From positions 1 through 8,485 of the forward strand of contig JACQCL010000094.1 of assembly GCA_016201645.1 (NCBI GenBank): a DNA stretch of 8,485 nt, in the 5' to 3' direction. The translations under genes and the position numbers were made by a program. The notes beneath the pieces were generated by a model that did no database searches, was not told where the DNA came from, and saw nothing but the letters and a program-made list of their open reading frames with translations. Position 1 is the stretch's first letter. The number at the start of each line of letters is the position of its first letter. This DNA is from Candidatus Rokuibacteriota bacterium. Lineage in GTDB: Bacteria > Methylomirabilota > Methylomirabilia > Rokubacteriales > CSP1-6. Shown in pieces: positions 1 through 5,275 of this stretch.

Positions 1-128
1 CTCTGTACGCCGGTGACAACTTCTCATTCGTGATGGGCGGCACCGTGGGCACCGTGTTCCTCGCCGACCCCGACGCGGAGTTCTCGCTCGGGGTGCCGAC
101 GGTCAGGCTGGAAGTCGAGTTCGAGTAG
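1..128 (+). CDS. C-terminal fragment of an unrecognised protein
   Basis: An open frame enters from the left edge (first full codon at base 3) and ends at TAG 126-128, giving the last 41 residues. The other two plus-strand frames hit stops within the first 33 bases, which supports this one. The tail alternates hydrophobic and charged residues and ends RLEVEFE, so it looks like beta-strand structure, perhaps the end of a secreted or outer-membrane beta-rich protein. I do not recognise a family and assign no function. A terminator-like hairpin begins about 36 bases after the stop, which agrees with a transcription unit ending here. The rest of the gene is outside the window. Confidence 0.5.
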   Translation, partial: LYAGDNFSFVMGGTVGTVFLADPDAEFSLGVPTVRLEVEFE

Positions 129-163
129 TCACGGCCACCGTCGAAGGCGGACGGGGATTTTCA

Positions 164-203
164 CGCGAGGGTTTCCGGGGGACGGGTTCCGGGGTCCCTC
201 GCG
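164..203 (+). terminator. Terminator-like hairpin after the first gene
   Basis: CGCGAGGG (164-171) pairs perfectly with CCCTCGCG (196-203). The interior can extend the stem through partial pairing of 175-178 with 189-192, leaving a small apical loop. The 8-mer TTCCGGGG also occurs twice inside, at 173-180 and 187-194. Its position 36 bases after a stop codon suits transcription termination, but only a weak T-containing tract (gttgtctgttg) follows, so an intrinsic terminator is not certain. Confidence 0.35.
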
Positions 204-235
204 GTTGTCTGTTGCTGAGCGAGGAGAAAAGAGCA

Positions 236-264
236 GAGACTATAGTTCCTTAACCCCTTATACT
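236..264 (+). promoter_or_regulatory. Candidate promoter region for the GNAT-kinase operon
   Basis: Bases 221-275 form an AT-rich island in an otherwise GC-rich window. Two hexamers close to the sigma-70 -10 consensus occur: TATAGT at 241-246 and TATACT at 259-264. No convincing -35 box lies 16-18 bases upstream of either; the nearest TTGCTG (212-217) is 23 bases before the first hexamer. This is the only plausible promoter area before the plus-strand operon, and the assignment rests on composition and the -10 matches. Confidence 0.27.
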
Positions 265-288
265 TATTCGAGAAATCCATTCTTCCGT

Positions 289-350
289 GTTACCCTTGTC
301 ATCACCTGAGTCGATCCGGCCGGGAAGGAAAATCGGCGGATGAGGGTAAC
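289..350 (+). promoter_or_regulatory. Possible structured 5' leader before the GNAT gene
   Basis: GTTACCCT (289-296) is perfectly complementary to AGGGTAAC (343-350). The stem can extend inward by two G-U and two Watson-Crick pairs (297-300 with 339-342), giving about 12 pairs. The 38-base interior holds a smaller possible stem, CGAT (312-315) with ATCG (332-335). The element sits between the putative promoter and the GTG at 398, so it could be an RNA leader. I do not recognise a riboswitch family in it. Confidence 0.3.
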
Positions 351-397
351 CTCCTGCAACCTTTCCTCTCTTCCCACCTAGGGCAAGGCCTGCGCCC

Positions 398-1042
398 GTG
401 GCCATCCTAGCGACGCCGGCCGGGTCGTACGGCATCCCGCGCGTGCTTGCGCAGGGCAAGCGGGTGCGCCTGCGCACCTTCACGCGCGGGGACCTCCCGC
501 ACCTCTCCAAGTGGTCCGACAGCCCGTTCGTCGAGAAGATGGTGGCGAGCGAGTTCATCTACCAGTACAAGCACATCTACCACCGCCGCAACGACGTGTT
601 CCTGGACTTTCTGCTCCGGGACACGACCCAGCTGCCGGCCCTGATCATTCCTCGGGACCGAGAGCCGGAGGAGCCCGCGGGGTTCGTCCGCCTCTACCAG
701 ATCAACCTGATCCACGGGTTCGGCTTCCTCGAGACCGTGGTCGCCGACCCCCATTCGCTCAGGAAAGGATGGGGCGTCGAGGCCTCCCGGCTCCTCTTGG
801 CCTATGCGCTGGACCACATCGGGATCCACCGGGTCGAAGCGAAGGTGTTCGCCTACAACCAGCTCAGCATCAACGCCCTCCGCCGCAACGGGTTCCGCCA
901 GGAGGGCGTGCTCCGGGAGGCCTGCTTCAGCGACGGCAAATTCTGGGATATCTTGGTGTTCGGAATTCTGAAGGAGGAGATGGAGCAGGAGCGCAAGAAG
1001 GACGAGATTGTCCTGTTCCCTCCCGAAACGGAAAAACCGTGA
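398..1042 (+). CDS. GNAT-family N-acetyltransferase, RimJ/RimL type
   Basis: The 214-residue product has the RimJ/RimL-type GNAT fold, which transfers acetyl from acetyl-CoA to an amino group. The N-terminal strand V23-R26 is followed by the helix D32-W39. The acetyl-CoA pyrophosphate loop is RKGWGVEA at residues 122-129. The family hallmark N-x-x-S-x-N-x-L-x-x-N-G-F spans N154-F166, followed by G170-x-L-R. A charged tail (about residues 195-214) extends beyond the domain. GTG 398 is the chosen start, with a weak AAGG at 385-388 nine bases before it; no better in-frame start is near. The stop overlaps the next start (GTGA), so it is probably co-translated with the sensor kinase. The target is unknown: members modify ribosomal protein N-termini, antibiotics or metabolites. 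The family call is firm and the role is open. Confidence 0.9.
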   Translation: MAILATPAGSYGIPRVLAQGKRVRLRTFTRGDLPHLSKWSDSPFVEKMVASEFIYQYKHIYHRRNDVFLDFLLRDTTQLPALIIPRDREPEEPAGFVRLYQINLIHGFGFLETVVADPHSLRKGWGVEASRLLLAYALDHIGIHRVEAKVFAYNQLSINALRRNGFRQEGVLREACFSDGKFWDILVFGILKEEMEQERKKDEIVLFPPETEKP

Positions 1043-3180
1043 CCCTGCATCAACTCGTGCCTCTGGTCGCCTTCCTCCTGAACCTCACGCTGGTGGCCGT
1101 CGCGCTCTATCGGGACCACCAGAGTTTGCTCAACCGCGTGTTCGCCGCGTTTGCCTGCGCCCTGGCGGTGTGGAATTTCGGCGTCTTCGTCCTTCGCTCC
1201 ACCGCGGACAGCGACACGGCGTTCCTGGTGGAGAGGGTCCTCCACGTCGGTGTCATCCTCGTGCCCGTCCTCTACTACCACTTTATCGTGATCTTTCTGG
1301 AGCTCGCGCCCCGGCGGCGGTTGGTCCTCTCCGTCGCCTACGCCATGGCCGTCGGCTTCCTCGCCCTCAGTCCCACGCCGCTGTTCTTGCGCGGCGTCAT
1401 GCTGACCCCCTGGGGATTCGCTCCGGCGCCGGGTCCTCTCTATAACGTCTTCTTCGCCTACTTCATGGCGGCTATCCTGGGCGGGATCCTGGAACTGGCG
1501 CTGGCCTACCGGGGCATTGATTCCGCGTTCCGCCGGAACCGGGCGAAGCTGGTGATCGCGGGCTCCCTCATCAGCCTCTTGGGCGGGATCGTGGACATCG
1601 TCCGGTTCGGATTCAAGATGGAATGGCTCTACCCCGTCGGGATTCCGGCCAACGCGGTCTTTGCCCTGCTGGTTGCCGTGTCCATCGTGCGCTACCGCCT
1701 GGTGGACGTGGGGATCGTGGCCAAGCGGGTCGCGATCTTCGCCATGCTGCTGGTGGCCTCGATCCTCGTGGTGATCGCGCTGGGGAGCGTCGCCGAGCGG
1801 ACGTGGGAGCTTCGCGACGTCCTCTCGCTGAAGGAAGATCTGGTGTTGGCGTTCCTGCTGGCCGTGCTGCTCACCCCGCTCATACGGAAAGCGGAGGGGT
1901 GGCTGGATCGCCTGATCTACCGGAAGCGCCTGGGTTTCTACGAAACCCTTTCGGACCTCCGGAAGCGGATGGGGTCGTTGCTCGACGTCACGCACCTGGC
2001 CGACACGCTGGTCCAAACCCTCGTTCGTCTCATCCCGCTCACCCACGGGGCCCTCTACCTCTTCGACCCGGGATCCGGGGACTATCAGGTTCAGCGCGTC
2101 GTTTCGTCCGGGGCCATCGAAGGCAAATGGCGGCCGCTCCGCGTTCAGGGGCCGATCATCCGCTGGCTCAGGGAGAACGAGATTCTGGTGCGGGAGGAGA
2201 TCCGGCTCCGACGGCGGATGGCGGAGGCTCTCGGCGAGGCCGAGGCGGACCTAGAGGCCATGCAGGTGGCGCTCCTCCTCCCGCTCAAATCCGAGGGCCA
2301 GCTGATCGGCGTTCTCGCCCTCGGTGAGAAGCTCTCGGGCGAGATCTTCGACGCCGAGGAGCTCGAGTTGCTCGCCGTGCTGGCCGGCCAGGCCACCGTC
2401 GCGCTCCAGACGAGCCAGCTCTACGAGCAGCTCAAGCGCACCAACGAACAGCTCGCGGAGGCCAACCGCCTGAAGGCCCAGTTCCTGGCCCAGTTCTCCC
2501 ACGAGCTCAGGACGCCGCTCAACGCGATCATCGGGTTTTCTAAAGTCATGTTGAAGACTTCCGGCGGCGCGCTGTCGAAGGACCAGCAGGAGGACCTGGC
2601 GGCGATCCACTCCAATGGCCTCCACCTCCTCGGCCTCATCAACGACGTGCTGGACTTCTCGAAGATCGAGTCGGGGACGATGGAGCTGGAAAAAGTCCCC
2701 GTCGCGATCGAGGAACTGGTGGACGAGTGCATCCGGACCACGCTCCCGCTGATCCGGGGCCGGAACCTGACGATTACCCGCGAGATCGGGCCGGCGCTAT
2801 CGCCGGTCCGCGCCGATCGGCTCAAGGTCCGCCAGGTGTTGCTGAACCTCCTCTCCAACGCGGTGAAGTTCACGCCGGAGGGCACCGTGACGGTCCGCGC
2901 CAGGGGGGAGGGGAACCGCCTCGTGGTCAGCGTCCAGGACACCGGGGTGGGAATCCGCGAGGAGGATCAGCCAAGGCTCTTCCGCGCGTTCCAGCAGCTG
3001 AACGGCGGGAAGATCCACCTGCCGCTCGGCGGCACCGGGCTCGGCCTCGTCATCTCCAAGTCGTTCGTCGAGCTCCACGGCGGGGAGATCTGGGTGGAAA
3101 GCCGCCTCGGGCAGGGCTCCACGTTTTTGTTCACACTCCCGCTCGAGCCGGTCCCGGCCCATGAGGTCCACCATGGTTGA
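1039..3180 (+). CDS. Membrane sensor histidine kinase (multi-TM, GAF, HisKA, HATPase)
   Basis: A 713-residue sensor kinase. About seven hydrophobic segments (near residues 5-24, 34-52, 67-89, 95-117, 134-157, 171-188 and 204-217) resemble the histidine-kinase 7TM sensor domain. Two more (231-251 and 268-282) bring the total to nine. A GAF-like domain follows (about 310-460), then a short coiled coil and HisKA, with the phospho-acceptor His488 in SHELRTPLNA. The ATPase domain has an N box with Asn607 in NLLSNAVKF, G1 DTGVGI at 634-639, and G2 GTGLGL at 665-670. All core residues are present, so it should be an active membrane kinase. The open frame continues upstream inside the GNAT gene, but GTG 1039 begins just before the first membrane segment and overlaps the GNAT stop by 4 bases, so it is the chosen start. 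Its partner is probably the receiver-bearing kinase encoded next. The signal is unknown. Confidence 0.9.
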   Translation: MTLHQLVPLVAFLLNLTLVAVALYRDHQSLLNRVFAAFACALAVWNFGVFVLRSTADSDTAFLVERVLHVGVILVPVLYYHFIVIFLELAPRRRLVLSVAYAMAVGFLALSPTPLFLRGVMLTPWGFAPAPGPLYNVFFAYFMAAILGGILELALAYRGIDSAFRRNRAKLVIAGSLISLLGGIVDIVRFGFKMEWLYPVGIPANAVFALLVAVSIVRYRLVDVGIVAKRVAIFAMLLVASILVVIALGSVAERTWELRDVLSLKEDLVLAFLLAVLLTPLIRKAEGWLDRLIYRKRLGFYETLSDLRKRMGSLLDVTHLADTLVQTLVRLIPLTHGALYLFDPGSGDYQVQRVVSSGAIEGKWRPLRVQGPIIRWLRENEILVREEIRLRRRMAEALGEAEADLEAMQVALLLPLKSEGQLIGVLALGEKLSGEIFDAEELELLAVLAGQATVALQTSQLYEQLKRTNEQLAEANRLKAQFLAQFSHELRTPLNAIIGFSKVMLKTSGGALSKDQQEDLAAIHSNGLHLLGLINDVLDFSKIESGTMELEKVPVAIEELVDECIRTTLPLIRGRNLTITREIGPALSPVRADRLKVRQVLLNLLSNAVKFTPEGTVTVRARGEGNRLVVSVQDTGVGIREEDQPRLFRAFQQLNGGKIHLPLGGTGLGLVISKSFVELHGGEIWVESRLGQGSTFLFTLPLEPVPAHEVHHG
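3163..3166 (+). promoter_or_regulatory. Shine-Dalgarno deciding the hybrid kinase start
   Basis: GAGG lies inside the end of the membrane kinase gene, six bases before ATG 3173. The upstream in-frame ATG at 3161 has no purine-rich site at a useful distance, and it overlaps this SD itself. This favours ATG 3173 as the start of the downstream gene. Confidence 0.6.
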
Positions 3181-4801
3181 GCCGGTCGGCGCCGGGAAGG
3201 CAGTGAAGATCCTTCACGTCGAGGACAACTCGGACAACCGCCGCCTCGTTCGCCGGCTTCTGGCGGCTGAGGGCTATCAGCTTCTGGAGGCCGAGGACGG
3301 GCTCGAAGGCATTGACAAGGCGATCCGCGAGGGGCCGGATCTGATCCTGCTCGACATCGGCCTGCCACGCTTCGACGGCTACGAGACCGCGGCGGCGATG
3401 CGGGCCTTCCCCTCCCTGGCGACCACGCTGATAGTGGCGCTCACCGCGTACACGAACCCGGGCGACCGGGAGCGCATCCTCACCGCCGGGTGCAACGGGT
3501 ACATCGCCAAGCCGATTGACGTGGACCGCTTCCCCAGCCAGGTGGCGGAGTTCCTCAGAGGGAAGCGCGAGCAGGTGGAGCCCGCGCAGCAGAGCGGGTA
3601 CCTGCGCGAGCTGAACCAGCAGCTGGTCCAGCGGCTGTTCACGAAGATCCAGGAGGTGGAAAAGGCCAACCGCGACCTGAGCGCGCGCGGCGCGCAGCTG
3701 GAGAGCCTCCACCGCATCGGCGAGCAGATCACCTCCCAGTTGAGCCTCGTGACGCTGGTCAGCGAGCTCCTCCCCTCGCTGGCCGGGAGCCTGGGCTTCG
3801 CTGAGCTGGAGATCTCGCTGGTGGATCCCGAAACAGGGAGGTTGGTCAGCTGGCCGCCCCCGGAGCCGCGAAAGGCGGCGCCGGCGGCCGGAGGGGAGGG
3901 CCGGTTGCTCGAGGCGCCCCTGGCCATTCAGGGACGCATCACCGGCCGGCTGAGGGCGCGCGTGACGGCCGGCGATCTGTCGGCGGCGGATGCCGAACAG
4001 ATCCTCAGAATCGTCGCCAGCCAGGTCGCGGTATCGGCCGAGAACGCGCGGCTCTACGAGGGGCTCAGGCGGCAGATGGAGGACCTCCGGGCCACGCAGG
4101 CCCAGCTGGTCCAGTCGGCGAAGCTCGCGGCCATCGGGGAGCTGGCTGCGAACGTCGCCCACGAGATCAACAATCCCATGACGAGCATCCTGGGCTACGC
4201 CACGCTCATGCTCGATGAAGGCGTGGAGGCCGCTTCGCGCACGGACTACCTGAAGACCATCCAGAGCGAGGCGCTCCGGATCCGCGAGACCGTGCGCGCG
4301 CTCCTGGACTTCTCCCGCCAGCGCGACTTCGCGATGGAGCGGGTGGACATCGCGCAGGCGGTGAAGGACACGCTGGCCCTGATTCGGCGCCACGCGGCGC
4401 TGTCCAACATCGCGATCCAAGAGAAGTACGATCCGGAGCTGCCGGCGGTCGAGGTGGACGTGCCGCAGTGCAAGCAGGTCTTCCTCAACCTCATCACCAA
4501 CGCGCTCGATGCGATGCCCCACGGCGGCACGCTCACCGTGGCCGCGGCGCGGGATGGGGAGTTTGCGCGAATTGACTTCGCGGATACCGGCGCGGGGATT
4601 CCGGCGGCGAACCTCGAGAAGATCTTCGATCCGTTCTTCACCACGAAGCCCGCGGTCAAGGGAACCGGCCTCGGGCTGTCGGTGAGCCTGGGCATCATCC
4701 AGTCCCACGGGGGCACCATCGACGTGAAGAGCGAGGTCGGCAAGGGGAGCGTCTTCTCGGTGAAGCTCCCCATCCCCACCACCCCCCCGAAATTCAGCTA
4801 G
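3173..4801 (+). CDS. Receiver-GAF-histidine kinase hybrid, cytoplasmic
   Basis: A 542-residue soluble protein with no membrane segments. Residues 11-127 form a receiver domain with acidic pocket Glu17/Asp18, phospho-acceptor Asp61 (LLDIGLP), Thr91 and Lys113 (KP). A coiled-coil linker (about 130-175) leads to a degenerate GAF-like domain (about 177-295), then HisKA with His330 in AHEINNP, an NtrB/atoS-like H box. The ATPase domain has Asn443 in NLITNALDA, DTGAGI at 471-476, the F box FDPFFTTK, and GTGLGL at 497-502. Receiver and kinase both look functional, so the receiver probably takes a phosphoryl group from the membrane kinase and gates this kinase's own output. ATG 3173 is preferred for its SD; ATG 3161 would add four residues. 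The gene overlaps its predecessor by 8 bases and ends inside the convergent B12-subunit gene. No output regulator is encoded alongside. Confidence 0.9.
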   Translation: MVEPVGAGKAVKILHVEDNSDNRRLVRRLLAAEGYQLLEAEDGLEGIDKAIREGPDLILLDIGLPRFDGYETAAAMRAFPSLATTLIVALTAYTNPGDRERILTAGCNGYIAKPIDVDRFPSQVAEFLRGKREQVEPAQQSGYLRELNQQLVQRLFTKIQEVEKANRDLSARGAQLESLHRIGEQITSQLSLVTLVSELLPSLAGSLGFAELEISLVDPETGRLVSWPPPEPRKAAPAAGGEGRLLEAPLAIQGRITGRLRARVTAGDLSAADAEQILRIVASQVAVSAENARLYEGLRRQMEDLRATQAQLVQSAKLAAIGELAANVAHEINNPMTSILGYATLMLDEGVEAASRTDYLKTIQSEALRIRETVRALLDFSRQRDFAMERVDIAQAVKDTLALIRRHAALSNIAIQEKYDPELPAVEVDVPQCKQVFLNLITNALDAMPHGGTLTVAAARDGEFARIDFADTGAGIPAANLEKIFDPFFTTKPAVKGTGLGLSVSLGIIQSHGGTIDVKSEVGKGSVFSVKLPIPTTPPKFS

Positions 4802-5195
4802 TCGCGAATCGCCGGCGGATCCAGTCCACGATCTCCTGGATGGAGGAATCCACCCCCCACAGCTCGGCCACCCCCATCGCTTTGAGCTCCCGCATCTCCT
4901 TCGGGAGGAAGGTGCCGCCGCCGATCACCGTGATGTGCCCTGCCCCGTGCTGCCGCAGCAGCTCGAGGATTCGGGGGAAGACGATCATCTGGGTTCCGGA
5001 GAGGATGGAGAGGCCGATGACGTCCACGTCCTCCTGGACCGCCGTTGCGACGATCTGGTCCGGGGTCTGGTGGAGACCGGTGTAGATGACCTCGAAGCCG
5101 GCGTCGCGGAGCGCCCGCGCCACGACCTTGGCTCCACGGTCGTGGCCGTCCAACCCCGGCTTCGCGACGAGAATCCGGACCTTCCGTTCAGCCAT
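4794..5195 (-). CDS. hcmB: B12-binding small subunit of acyl-CoA mutase, HcmB-like
   Basis: A 133-residue stand-alone cobalamin-binding domain, the small subunit of a two-part B12-dependent acyl-CoA mutase. The DxHxxG motif is D16-G-H-D-R-G21, where His18 should ligate cobalt from below. SILSG (63-67) and IGGGTF (91-96) are the other loops holding the nucleotide tail. Methylmalonyl-CoA mutases usually have a GPGT-like motif near the C-terminus; here the region reads ELWGVDSS, which recalls the divergent tail of HcmB more than MCM. HcmB is about 136 residues, so the length is full. ATG 5195 is chosen because the family begins just before the first strand and residues encoded further upstream are low-complexity and basic. 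No SD is visible, and a GC-rich hairpin ends 14 bases before the ATG. The large subunit gene lies 80 bases upstream. The gene ends by overlapping the plus-strand kinase gene by 8 bases. Confidence 0.85.
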   Translation of the reverse strand: MAERKVRILVAKPGLDGHDRGAKVVARALRDAGFEVIYTGLHQTPDQIVATAVQEDVDVIGLSILSGTQMIVFPRILELLRQHGAGHITVIGGGTFLPKEMRELKAMGVAELWGVDSSIQEIVDWIRRRFATS

Positions 5196-5208
5196 TGCAG
5201 TTGTTCGA

Positions 5209-5274
5209 GCGCGGGCTTTGCCCGCGCAATCCTCCGGGGGGAGGCGCCGGAAGGGGGGCAACGCCCCCCTCCGG
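5209..5274 (-). repeat. Triple GC-rich hairpin cluster between the mutase subunit genes
   Basis: Three inverted repeats fill this spacer. GCGCGGGC (5209-5216) pairs perfectly with GCCCGCGC (5220-5227) around TTT. CCTCC (5231-5235) pairs with GGAGG (5240-5244). CCGGA-A-GGGGGGC (5247-5259) pairs with GCCCCCCTCCGG (5263-5274) around AAC, making 12 pairs with one bulged A. The largest begins one base after the large-subunit stop codon on the transcribed strand. No T tract follows, so a simple intrinsic terminator is unlikely. It could be a REP-like palindromic repeat unit, or an RNA structure that sets the ratio or stability of the two cistrons. Confidence 0.7.
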
Positions 5275-5275
5275 G

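Noticed and set aside
511..1038. N-terminal extension of the membrane kinase reading frame into the GNAT gene
   Set aside because: This part is an out-of-frame Arg/Pro-rich translation of the GNAT gene; the kinase's own membrane domain begins at GTG 1039.
853..2046. 397-codon minus-strand open frame across the GNAT and membrane kinase genes
   Set aside because: It is highly polar and repetitive in Gln, Glu, Asp and His, lacks any domain, and spans two well-supported genes on the other strand.
3131..4708. 525-codon open frame on the minus strand, opposite the hybrid kinase gene
   Set aside because: It mirrors a gene with complete receiver and kinase motifs. Its product is rich in Arg, Leu, Gly and His with no recognisable domain, as expected for an antisense frame in GC-rich DNA.
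5209..5274. CRISPR repeat or insertion sequence end
   Set aside because: There are no regularly spaced identical repeats, no transposase and no target-site duplication; only local inverted repeats are present.
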